The notes under the pieces were generated by a model. The model was not told the origin of the DNA. It searched no databases and was given only the letters and a program-made list of their open reading frames with translations. Shown one piece after another: positions 1 to 7,893 of a stretch of 64,000 nucleotides of DNA; within the stretch, counting starts at the first letter, position 1; each line of letters begins with the position of its first letter. Made by a program: the position numbers and the translations under genes. The stretch lies in contig JAFTSQ010000025.1 in NCBI GenBank assembly GCA_017467205.1, positions 77,754 to 141,753 on the forward strand. The letters run 5' to 3'. The DNA comes from Clostridia bacterium. GTDB lineage: Bacteria > Bacillota_A > Clostridia > Oscillospirales > CAG-272.

Positions 1-1
1 A

Positions 2-1294
2 ATTTTACTAAGCTTATCGGTAGCCCTTCTTGCCGGACTTATGCTCTCAAGAGTGGCAAAAATTCTCAAGCTCCCTGCGGTAACCGCATATCTTATTGCG
101 GGAATCCTCGTCGGCCCTTACGTGCTTGGCGCGTTTGGCGTTGAGGGGCTTGGCTTCGTCAGTATGGCTGACGTTAAATCATACTCGCTCCTCTCGGATA
201 TTGCCCTCGGCTTTATCGCCTTTTCAATAGGCAACGAGTTTCGCCTCACCTCGCTTCGCAAGATAGGCAAGCAGGCGACGGTGATAGGTATCTTCCAGGC
301 GGTGATTACAACCCTTCTCGTCGACGGCGTCCTCATAGGGCTTCATTTCTTGATGTCCGACAAGCTCTCACTCCCCGCGGCGATAGTGCTCGGCTCGGTA
401 GCCGCCGCAACCGCTCCTGCCGCGACGCTTATGGTCGTCAAGCAGTACAAGGCAAAGGGCCCGCTCACCGATATCCTTCTTCCGATAGTTGCCCTTGACG
501 ACGCAGTAGGCCTCGTCCTCTTTGCTATCTCCTTCGGAATAGCCGGCGCGATAGAGGCGGGGGCTGTCAGCATAATCTCGATTATCGTCGAGCCGCTTTT
601 GGAGGTAGTTCTCTCGTTAGTGCTCGGCGCGGTTATGGGCTTTATCTTCACCTTCTGCGAGCGCTTCTTCCATTCGCGCTCAAAGCGTCTTGCTATGTCG
701 GTCACCTTCGTGCTTTTGACGGTTGGACTCTCAAAGATGTCCTTCGATATCGGAGAGGTGCATATCGGATTCTCCTCTCTTCTCGTTTGTATGATGCTCG
801 GAACGGTCTTCTGCAACACCTGCGATTTCTCCGAGGATATTATGGATCGAATAGACCGCTGGACAGCACCCCTCTTTATCCTCTTCTTCGTTTTAAGCGG
901 AGCAGAGCTTGAGCTCTCGGTATTCACCGACGTTGCAATAGTTATAGTAGGACTCGTTTATATAGTAGCACGCTCGGCGGGCAAATACCTTGGCGCGTAC
1001 GCAAGTGCTAAAGCCACCGGCTGTGATAAAAACATCGTCAATTACCTCGGTATAACCCTCCTTCCCCAAGCGGGAGTAGCGCTCGGAATGGCTATCAAGG
1101 CGCAGGAGCTCGGCCCGACCGGTGCGGTAGTTGCCAATATAACTCTTTTCGCCGTTCTCGTCTATGAAATAATCGGCCCCGTCCTTACCAAGCTTGCCCT
1201 TCTTGCCGCAGGCGAAATAGAGCCGGAGGGCGCTGTCAGCGCGAGAACCGAGGAGGCAAAAAACAAAAAGCACAAGAAGGAAAGGCATAGCTGA
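2..1294 (+). CDS. Cation:proton antiporter (Kef/CPA2-like), 5' end outside window
   Basis: The reading frame is open to the left edge of the window, so the N-terminus is missing; the ATG at 41 is probably internal because in-frame residues before it (SVALLAGLML) continue the first membrane helix. The protein is almost entirely hydrophobic with about 11-12 membrane segments. It carries the family's glycine-rich early helices (PAVTAYLIAGILVGPYVLG) and an acidic pair in a mid-protein helix (IVALDDAVGL) typical of the ion-binding DD/ND motif of CPA-type antiporters. It should exchange Na+ or K+ for protons across the cytoplasmic membrane. There is no C-terminal TrkA-N domain; the tail is short, charged and Lys-rich. 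The exact substrate cannot be read from sequence. Confidence 0.85.
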   Translation: MLLSLSVALLAGLMLSRVAKILKLPAVTAYLIAGILVGPYVLGAFGVEGLGFVSMADVKSYSLLSDIALGFIAFSIGNEFRLTSLRKIGKQATVIGIFQAVITTLLVDGVLIGLHFLMSDKLSLPAAIVLGSVAAATAPAATLMVVKQYKAKGPLTDILLPIVALDDAVGLVLFAISFGIAGAIEAGAVSIISIIVEPLLEVVLSLVLGAVMGFIFTFCERFFHSRSKRLAMSVTFVLLTVGLSKMSFDIGEVHIGFSSLLVCMMLGTVFCNTCDFSEDIMDRIDRWTAPLFILFFVLSGAELELSVFTDVAIVIVGLVYIVARSAGKYLGAYASAKATGCDKNIVNYLGITLLPQAGVALGMAIKAQELGPTGAVVANITLFAVLVYEIIGPVLTKLALLAAGEIEPEGAVSARTEEAKNKKHKKERHS

Positions 1295-1381
1295 GTCTGC
1301 TATAAGCCCCACCCCGTGTAACGTTTTTTATAGATAAACGCAGCTTAAATCGGATTCGCTCTTGCTTATGGCAAAAAAATC

Positions 1382-1411
1382 TTGACAAAGCGTTATAATA
1401 TATGGTAGAAT
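1382..1411 (+). promoter_or_regulatory. Sigma-A promoter of the T-box/valS unit
   Basis: TTGACA at 1382-1387 is followed after 18 bp by TAGAAT at 1406-1411, placing the start of transcription about 20 nt before the T-box stem I. Confidence 0.7.
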
Positions 1412-1435
1412 ATCCTTGCAGTTGTTGTACTGCTC

Positions 1436-1662
1436 CCGTGGAGGAGTAGCGGCGAGCACCACAAAGAGAGAGGGCGGCAGGTGAGAGCCCTTTGGTAGCT
1501 TTTCGTGAAGGTAGCCACGGTGATAATCGGGAAGAACGGTTTTTCCTATTAGACCCCGACGTATGCTGCGTTAAAGCATTATGAGCGAAGGATATCCTTC
1601 GGAAGTCGGGTGGTACCGCGTTAATTCGCCCCGAAGTGCTGTGAGCGCTTCGGGGCTTTTTT
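1436..1662 (+). promoter_or_regulatory. T-box riboswitch leader (valine) with intrinsic terminator
   Basis: The conserved antiterminator T-box core GGGTGGTACCGCG is at 1608-1620. It is followed by a strong GC stem (GCCCCGAAG / CTTCGGGGC, 1628-1656) and a T-run to 1662, the terminator half of the switch. Stem I is closed by CCGTGG (1436-1441) and CCACGG (1515-1520). A valine codon GTA at 1511-1513 sits just before the closing strand, where the specifier is expected, consistent with the gene downstream being valS. Uncharged tRNA-Val would stabilise the antiterminator and let transcription proceed. The T-box identity is firm; the specifier assignment is inference. Confidence 0.93.
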
Positions 1663-1704
1663 ATATTCATCGGCCGAGTGTATCGGCAGGAAAGGAAAAG
1701 TGCA

Positions 1705-4338
1705 ATGAGAAAAGAACTTGCAAAAAATTATAACCCCCTTGAGTTTGAGGACCGCATCTATGAGGGCTGGTGCGAGCGCGGCTATTTCAAGCCGGACGAG
1801 GATAAGGCAAAGCCCGCCTTCTCCATCGTTATTCCGCCGCCTAACGTAACCGGTCAGCTTCATATGGGTCACGCCCTTGACGAAACGCTTCAGGATATCA
1901 TTATCCGTACCAAGAGGATGCAGGGATACTCGACCCTTTGGGTTCCCGGCACCGACCACGCGGGTATAGCAACGCAGATAAAGGTTGAGGAGAGGCTTCG
2001 CGTTGACGAGGGACTCTCGCGCTACGACCTCGGCCGTGAGAAATTCCTTGAGCGCGTCTTCGCGTGGAAGGACTCCTACGAGGCGAGAATAACCGGTCAG
2101 CTCAAAAAGCTCGGCGCATCTTGCGACTGGTCGCGCCAGCGCTTCACAATGGACGAGGGCTGCTCAAGAGCGGTAAGAGAGGTGTTCGTAAACCTTTACG
2201 ACAAGGGTCTTATCTATCGCGGCCACAGAATAATCAACTGGTGCCCCCGCTGCCTTACCGCGCTTTCCGACGCGGAGGTTGAATACAAGGATCAGCCCGG
2301 CAGCTTCTGGCATATCAAATATCCCATCAAGGGCGAGGACGGCTTCGTCGAGGTCGCAACCACAAGACCCGAAACTATGTTCGGTGATACTGCGGTAGCA
2401 GTTAACCCCGAGGACGAGGCTATGAAGCACCTCATCGGCAAGACTCTTATTCTCCCCATCGTTGAGAGGGAAATCCCCGTAATAGCAGACGACTACGTAG
2501 AGATAGGCTTCGGAACGGGTTGCGTTAAGATAACTCCCGCTCACGACCCCAACGACTTCCTTGTCGGTCAGCGTCACGACCTTGAGCAGATTAAGGTAAT
2601 GAACGACGACGCGACGATGAATTCCTATGCCGGCAAGTACGAGGGAATGGACAGATATGAGTGCCGCAAGGCGCTCGTCGCGGATCTTGATGCGGCGGGA
2701 TATCTTGTCAAGACCGTTCCTCACGACCACAACGTCGGTACCTGCTACCGTTGCGGAACGACGGTCGAGCCTATGACCTCGGACCAGTGGTTCGTTAAGA
2801 TGAAGCCGCTTGCAAAGCCTGCTATCGAGGCGGTTGAGGACGGCTCTATCGGCTTCGTTCCCGAAAGATTTTCCAAAAACTACTTCAACTGGATGAACAA
2901 CATCCTTGACTGGTGCATATCCCGTCAGCTTTGGTGGGGTCACAGAATTCCCGCCTTCTACTGCGACGCGTGCGGACATATGGAGGTATCGAAGACCGAT
3001 ATCACCACCTGCCCGAAGTGCGGCGGCGCTGTAAGGCAGGAGGAGGACGTGCTTGACACCTGGTTCTCATCGGCGCTCTGGCCCTTCTCAACTCTCGGCT
3101 GGCCTGACAGCACTGAGGATCTTAAGAGATATTATCCCACGAATGTTCTCGTCACCGGCTACGATATAATCACCTTCTGGGTATCGAGAATGATATTCTC
3201 CGGCCTTGAGCATATGGGCGAGAAGCCCTTCTCGACGGTATTTATCCACGGTCTTGTAAGGGACGCGCAGGGAAGAAAGATGTCCAAGTCGCTCGGCAAC
3301 GGCGTTGATCCTCTCAAGGTTATAGAGGAATACGGTGCGGACGCGCTTCGTTACGCGCTCGCCACAGGCAATGCCCCCGGTAACGATATGCGCTTCTCCG
3401 AGGAGAAGATTGAGTTTGCCCGCAACTTTGCAAACAAGCTCTGGAACGCATCCCGCTTCGTGCTTATGAATCTCACGGAGGAGGACGAGGAGCTTCTCAC
3501 TCTCCCAGACGAGTCCGATATGACGGTCGAGGATAAGTGGATACTCTCAAGACTCAACAAGCTCGTAAAGAGCGTTAGCACCAATATAGATAACTACGAG
3601 GTCGGCGTTGCACTCTCCGAGATATGCGACTTTACCTGGGATCTTTTCTGCGACTGGTACATTGAGATGGCAAAGAGCCGCATATTCGAGAGCGGAACGA
3701 AGAGCTCGCTCACAGCAAAGAGAGTTCTCGTTCACACCCTCACCGCAATACTCAAGCTTCTTCATCCCTATATGCCCTTCATCACCGAGGAAATATATCA
3801 GTCCTTGCCTCATACCGACGAGTCGATTATGATTTCGGCATACCCCGTGTATGAAAAAACGATGGATTATCCCTCTGACGAGGCAGAGGTTGACAGGATA
3901 ATCACCTGCATCACCGAGGTTCGCGCGCGCCGCGCCGAGATGAACGTTCCGCCCTCGACGAAGGCAAAGATGTTCGTCGTTACCAAATACCCCGAAACCT
4001 TCCGCCACGCAGGCAAGATATTCGAAAAGCTCGCTTACGCATCCTCGGTCGAGATAGTTGACAGCTACGACCGCGACGACGCAGTGAGAATTTCGACCGA
4101 TGCGGGAACTCTTTGCATTCCGCTTGCCGAGGTGATAGACTTTGAGAAGGAGCGCGCAAGACTAACTGCGGAAATCGAGAAGAACGCAGGCGAGATAAGC
4201 CGTCTTGAAAAGAAGCTTTCGAACGAGGGCTTTGTGGCAAAAGCTCCCGCAAGCGTCGTTGAAGCAGAGCGCGCAAAGCTTGAAAAGTACCGCGACCTTC
4301 GCGAGTCGCTTCTTGCATCTCTTGCAAAGCTCGGCTGA
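1705..4338 (+). CDS. valS: Valyl-tRNA synthetase
   Basis: Class I aminoacyl-tRNA synthetase of 877 residues that charges tRNA-Val with valine in the cytoplasm. The HIGH-type motif (GQLHMGHAL, near residue 45) and the KMSKS loop (GRKMSKSLGNG, near residue 520) are both intact. The large insertion between them is the editing domain, with Cys-pair zinc ribbons (CYRCG; CDACG...CPKCG). A C-terminal coiled coil (about the last 65 residues, KERARLTAEIEKNAGEISRLEKKL) is the usual ValRS tRNA arm. I use the ATG at 1705 rather than 1678 because AGGAAAGG lies just upstream of it and the alternative start falls close behind the terminator. Expression is controlled by the T-box leader. Confidence 0.98.
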   Translation: MRKELAKNYNPLEFEDRIYEGWCERGYFKPDEDKAKPAFSIVIPPPNVTGQLHMGHALDETLQDIIIRTKRMQGYSTLWVPGTDHAGIATQIKVEERLRVDEGLSRYDLGREKFLERVFAWKDSYEARITGQLKKLGASCDWSRQRFTMDEGCSRAVREVFVNLYDKGLIYRGHRIINWCPRCLTALSDAEVEYKDQPGSFWHIKYPIKGEDGFVEVATTRPETMFGDTAVAVNPEDEAMKHLIGKTLILPIVEREIPVIADDYVEIGFGTGCVKITPAHDPNDFLVGQRHDLEQIKVMNDDATMNSYAGKYEGMDRYECRKALVADLDAAGYLVKTVPHDHNVGTCYRCGTTVEPMTSDQWFVKMKPLAKPAIEAVEDGSIGFVPERFSKNYFNWMNNILDWCISRQLWWGHRIPAFYCDACGHMEVSKTDITTCPKCGGAVRQEEDVLDTWFSSALWPFSTLGWPDSTEDLKRYYPTNVLVTGYDIITFWVSRMIFSGLEHMGEKPFSTVFIHGLVRDAQGRKMSKSLGNGVDPLKVIEEYGADALRYALATGNAPGNDMRFSEEKIEFARNFANKLWNASRFVLMNLTEEDEELLTLPDESDMTVEDKWILSRLNKLVKSVSTNIDNYEVGVALSEICDFTWDLFCDWYIEMAKSRIFESGTKSSLTAKRVLVHTLTAILKLLHPYMPFITEEIYQSLPHTDESIMISAYPVYEKTMDYPSDEAEVDRIITCITEVRARRAEMNVPPSTKAKMFVVTKYPETFRHAGKIFEKLAYASSVEIVDSYDRDDAVRISTDAGTLCIPLAEVIDFEKERARLTAEIEKNAGEISRLEKKLSNEGFVAKAPASVVEAERAKLEKYRDLRESLLASLAKLG

Positions 4339-4355
4339 CTCACAGAGGACGAAAA

Positions 4356-5294
4356 ATGAGTTTAATAGTAAAAACCCCACCGCCTACGAGCGATGAGGAA
4401 TTAAAGGTGGTTTTCAGGGGGAGCTACGAGGACGCCCCCGAAAATCGCAGAATAGTGATAAAGGAAGGCATAGAGGAAATAGCCGAATACGCCTTTCAAG
4501 GCTTCGAGCATCTTGAGGAGGTGTCGCTTCCGCGCTCGCTTCGCCTTATCTCTGCGTCAGCCTTTGCAGGCTGCAAAAGATTGAAGAGGGTAGAGATACC
4601 CTTCGGGCTTATGGAGATAGGCGACGAGGCGTTCTCATCCTGCCCGTCGCTCACCGAGATAAGCCTGCCCGACAGTGTGAAGGGCATTGGCGAGGGTGCG
4701 TTCGAGGCATGTGCCTCGCTTTCCTCCGTCCGCCTCTCCGAGTCGCTTGCTACGATAGGCGCGGCGGCGTTCGCCTATTGCTTCAATCTGCACAGTATAG
4801 TCATTCCCGACAGCTGCTATCTCGTCGAGTTCAACGCCTTTGCGTCCTGCTTCTCGCTTGAGTCTGTCAAGCTTTCGGAGAATATGCGCTTTATTGACGA
4901 CTCGACCTTTGAGGGCTGCCGCTCTCTTGAGTCGGTCGACCTTCCCGCCCGCCTTGCAAGGATAGGCAGGCTCGCCTTTAAGGGCTGCACCGCCCTTCGT
5001 GCGCTGATACTCCCGTATGCGCTCGTTGAGATTGGCTTTGACGCATTTTACGGTTGCTCCTCCCTTCGCAGAATAGCCATTCCGAAGAGCGTCAAAAGGA
5101 TTGAGGATATGGAAGCCTTCGGCGCTTGCGACGCACTTGCCGAGATATCCTTCGGCGGAAGTGTCGAGGAATGGGAATACCTCACGGGCGGCAAGTCGCT
5201 AACCGTCCTTCGCAGTGACCTTTCGGTCTATACTCCGCGCGTTATATTCCCGCTTATGAGCGAGCGAGAGAGGACAGACAAAAATGAAATATAA
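4356..5294 (+). CDS. BspA-type leucine-rich repeat protein, no signal peptide
   Basis: 312 residues built mainly of about nine ~23-residue LRR_5 (BspA-like) repeats of the form 'F.GC.sLe.v.lP.sl..Ig..aF', running from about residue 40 to 250. Such repeats form a curved solenoid and usually mediate protein binding. Most family members are secreted surface proteins. Here there is no signal peptide, transmembrane helix or anchor, so the product should be cytoplasmic, which is less common. It starts 17 bp after valS and its 3' end overlaps the next gene by 11 bp, so it is probably in the valS transcription unit. No specific partner can be inferred. Confidence 0.85.
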   Translation: MSLIVKTPPPTSDEELKVVFRGSYEDAPENRRIVIKEGIEEIAEYAFQGFEHLEEVSLPRSLRLISASAFAGCKRLKRVEIPFGLMEIGDEAFSSCPSLTEISLPDSVKGIGEGAFEACASLSSVRLSESLATIGAAAFAYCFNLHSIVIPDSCYLVEFNAFASCFSLESVKLSENMRFIDDSTFEGCRSLESVDLPARLARIGRLAFKGCTALRALILPYALVEIGFDAFYGCSSLRRIAIPKSVKRIEDMEAFGACDALAEISFGGSVEEWEYLTGGKSLTVLRSDLSVYTPRVIFPLMSERERTDKNEI

Positions 5295-5952
5295 ATGCCT
5301 CGTCCTTGACCACGACGATACGGTCGTTAACAGCACCGCAACTATCCATTATCCCTGCTTTATCGAGTATCTGAAGGAGCGCGGCTCGCCTCTTGCCGAA
5401 AGCTATACTCTCGAGGAGTATTTCGTCAAGAACTCCCATCCAGGTATCACCGCCATTCTTCGCGACGAGGTCGGGCTGAATGACGAGGAGATAGCAGAAG
5501 AGGAGCGGTATTGGTCAAGCTACGTGAAAAACCACATCCCCAAGGTCTACGACGGGCTTCGCGAGATAATGGAGGAATTCATTTCTCGCGGCGGCATATT
5601 GGCAGTTGATTCTCATTCATATTCGCACTATATAAGGCGCGATTACGAGGCAAATATGCTCCCCGCGCCGCATATCATTTACGGCTGGGACATACCACCC
5701 GTGCAGAGAAAACCCAGCCCCTACACCCTACACGACCTTATGAAGCGCTACTCGCTTGAGCCGAGCGAGGTGCTCGTCGTCGACGACTTGAAGCCGGGGT
5801 ACGATATGGCGCGTGCCGCAGGGGTCAGCTTTGCGGCGGCAGGCTGGGCGTACGACGTCCCCAAAATTGAGAGCTTTATGCGCCGAGGCTGTGATTATTA
5901 CCTAAAAACCACCCTTGATTTGCGCCGAGTGCTTTTTGAAGAAACCGAATAA
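5284..5952 (+). CDS. HAD-superfamily hydrolase (phosphoglycolate phosphatase-like)
   Basis: 222 residues with the HAD motif I near the N-terminus (LDHDDTVVNST, nucleophile Asp of DxD), a helical cap (about residues 18-90) and motif IV at about residue 160 (VDDLKPGYDMARAAG), giving the catalytic DD pair. Members dephosphorylate small phosphorylated metabolites; substrate not predictable. The start overlaps the end of the LRR gene by 11 bp, suggesting translational coupling, with an upstream GAGAGAGGA serving as ribosome site inside the preceding gene. Confidence 0.85.
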   Translation: MKYKCLVLDHDDTVVNSTATIHYPCFIEYLKERGSPLAESYTLEEYFVKNSHPGITAILRDEVGLNDEEIAEEERYWSSYVKNHIPKVYDGLREIMEEFISRGGILAVDSHSYSHYIRRDYEANMLPAPHIIYGWDIPPVQRKPSPYTLHDLMKRYSLEPSEVLVVDDLKPGYDMARAAGVSFAAAGWAYDVPKIESFMRRGCDYYLKTTLDLRRVLFEETE

Positions 5953-5985
5953 ATCTTGACTTTATTATGTTAGAAGGAGATTGAT

Positions 5986-6480
5986 ATGAACGAAAACTAC
6001 ACCGAAGACCGTGGCAACACCCTTGCCGGTATTGTAGGAGCATTCCTTTTTTCGCTCGTTGGCGGCGTGCTCTGGTTTGTGCTTTATCAGTTCGGCTATG
6101 TCGCGGCGATAAGCGGACTCGTCGGAGTTATTTGCGCCGTTAAGGGCTTTACCTTCTTCGCGAAAACGAAGAATGAGAGCGCCCTTTGCGTTATCCTTTC
6201 TACGATTATAACGATTGTAGTCCTTGCTATTTCCTGGTACTTGTGCATTGCGTACGATATATACGTCGCATATCAGGAATGGTTCGCGGCAGGTGAGGTT
6301 GATTTTACGCTCAATTTGGTTGAGTCGGTCTATGCAGTTCCGTATTTTCTGACTGATGTTGAAATCCTTAAGCCTTACCTTTTAGACCTCGGACTTGGTT
6401 TGCTCTTCGCTATTCTCGGAGTGATATACTATCTCTCCATACGCGAGAAAAAGCGCAGAAGGCAGGGAAGAAATAATTAA
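5986..6480 (+). CDS. Small integral membrane protein, unknown function
   Basis: 164 residues with about four membrane helices (approximately 13-35, 36-55, 62-85 and 130-152), a short loop rich in aromatic and acidic residues between helices 3 and 4, and a basic C-terminus (REKKRRRQGRNN). A good ribosome site (AGAAGGAG) lies 8 bp before the ATG. It is the last plus-strand gene before a terminator. I do not recognise a family. Confidence 0.7.
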   Translation: MNENYTEDRGNTLAGIVGAFLFSLVGGVLWFVLYQFGYVAAISGLVGVICAVKGFTFFAKTKNESALCVILSTIITIVVLAISWYLCIAYDIYVAYQEWFAAGEVDFTLNLVESVYAVPYFLTDVEILKPYLLDLGLGLLFAILGVIYYLSIREKKRRRQGRNN

Positions 6481-6497
6481 TACTATAAGCGTACTAT

Positions 6498-6540
6498 AAA
6501 GCGGAGTTGCCAAATTCGGCAACTCCGCTTTGCTTTATTT
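6498..6540 (+). terminator. Bidirectional terminator between convergent genes
   Basis: Perfect stem GCGGAGTTGCC / GGCAACTCCGC (6501-6528, 5-nt loop), A-rich on the left and T-rich on the right, between the end of the plus-strand membrane protein gene and the stop of the minus-strand gene at 6535. Confidence 0.85.
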
Positions 6541-7170
6541 ATAATTAAAGTACTTAAATTCATCCGTCTTGTGCGCCTCGCGGTCGGCAAAGGCGGCAAA
6601 GGTTGACGCGGTGAATACCCGCTGACCGTAAATTTCATCGCCTGTAAAGGCGACCTTAATGCTCGTTTTATTCTCGGTGACGTAGGATACGTTGCCGGGG
6701 GCGGGATTGAAGATAAGCGCCAAAGCTATCTTCTTGCCCGAAAGCTCGTATTCGGTCGGCACCTTCATATCCGGATAAATTCTGACGCGCTTGAATAGGC
6801 GCAGAGGCTCGGAGCGATAGGCGCGAGCACCCACGACGCGACGCGATACGGGAGCGCCTACGAACATAAAGTTGGTGAAGGCGACGGTGAAATTCTTTGA
6901 CGCGAAGTGAAATCTTCTGCCGACTCCGCCGTCCGAAATTATGCGAATGAGGTATACCGTGTCGCGAATTTCGACTGCTACGTCGGGAATTTCTGACTTT
7001 TTGAAGAAGCTTGCGAATGGGTTACGAAGATATCTTACGGTTGCCTCGCAGCTCGCCTTGAGAGATGAGAGTGAGCGTATGAGCAGTATCCGCTTGACCG
7101 TCAGCATAACGAGCTTATACAGGCAAAAGACGGCAAGAACTATTAAAAGGAGTGCAACAAAATCGTTCAT
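6535..7170 (-). CDS. Membrane-anchored protein of unknown function
   Basis: 211 residues from the ATG at 7170, chosen because a perfect AGGAGGT stands 5-6 bp before it; the longer upstream reading frame is basic and would overlap the neighbouring gene. One N-terminal membrane segment (about residues 3-22, DFVALLLIVLAVFCLYKLVML) is followed by a soluble beta-rich domain with paired aromatic and basic residues. No recognised motif. It begins 10 bp after the membrane-protein gene on the same strand, so the two form an operon. Confidence 0.7.
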   Translation of the reverse strand: MNDFVALLLIVLAVFCLYKLVMLTVKRILLIRSLSSLKASCEATVRYLRNPFASFFKKSEIPDVAVEIRDTVYLIRIISDGGVGRRFHFASKNFTVAFTNFMFVGAPVSRRVVGARAYRSEPLRLFKRVRIYPDMKVPTEYELSGKKIALALIFNPAPGNVSYVTENKTSIKVAFTGDEIYGQRVFTASTFAAFADREAHKTDEFKYFNYK

Positions 7171-7180
7171 ATGCCACCTC

Positions 7181-7765
7181 CTATGAAAGCGAGCCTTCCG
7201 ACAGCCACGTCGCGCGCCAAGAGGCGAGCGCGTAAAGCGCCTTGACGGGAACACAGATGAGGAATATAAGCGTCAATAAAATTGCGGCAGGTACCTCTCC
7301 CATCAGCTCGACGGGTGCTGCGGTGAATTCGAAGAGGGTAGAAAGATATTTTTTAATTACTGCGTCGGGGATTAGGTGGTACGCCGAGTGAAAGGCTATG
7401 ACGGGAAGCGCCGCACCGACAAGGTCGGCTGCAATGTATCTCGGAAAATAAAAGGCGATGCCCGCCTTCATAGTGTAGAGCCCGTTCGTTTCTGCCGTGA
7501 TACTCTCGTAGCGCTTATTTTGAAAGCGCGCGACGGCGAAGGTCGCAACGAGGAGCGAGGGCAGGGTGGCTATCGCGTTCACCGTCGCCATAAACGCCAG
7601 GTACTCTTCCTTATGAAGCACCGAGCTGTAAAGAGGCAGGCTTGGAATAAATCCGCGGAGGATTATGTAAAGGGAGTAGCACATCTCCTTTGCGAGAAGA
7701 AAGAGGACGGTTGCGCCAAGGTATGAGAGAAAGCCCGAGGCAATTGCCACAAAATATTTTTTCAT
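7181..7765 (-). CDS. Multi-pass membrane protein of unknown function
   Basis: 194 residues with about five hydrophobic helices (approximately 5-30, 55-78, 105-130, 150-175 region) and a short basic tail. A ribosome site AGGAGGT precedes the ATG on the minus strand (complement of plus-strand AACCTCCTCTCG). Upstream gene of a two-gene operon with the membrane-anchored protein that follows. No family recognised. Confidence 0.7.
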   Translation of the reverse strand: MKKYFVAIASGFLSYLGATVLFLLAKEMCYSLYIILRGFIPSLPLYSSVLHKEEYLAFMATVNAIATLPSLLVATFAVARFQNKRYESITAETNGLYTMKAGIAFYFPRYIAADLVGAALPVIAFHSAYHLIPDAVIKKYLSTLFEFTAAPVELMGEVPAAILLTLIFLICVPVKALYALASWRATWLSEGSLS

Positions 7766-7852
7766 CCGTCAAACCTCCTCTCGTTTTAATTTGATTATAA
7801 CCTTTGGGGTGAAAAAAGTCAAGCAAAAGGCGCTTAAAATGCCGATAAAGCC

Positions 7853-7881
7853 TTGATTTATTTTTTATTTTATGTTATTAT
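7853..7881 (+). promoter_or_regulatory. Promoter of the uronate catabolism cluster
   Basis: TTGATT (7853-7858), a 17-bp spacer, and TATTAT (7876-7881). The predicted transcript start (~7888) is only a few bases before the ribosome site AAAAGGGGTGAT, so the leader is extremely short. Confidence 0.6.
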
Positions 7882-7893
7882 TAGTGAAAAGGG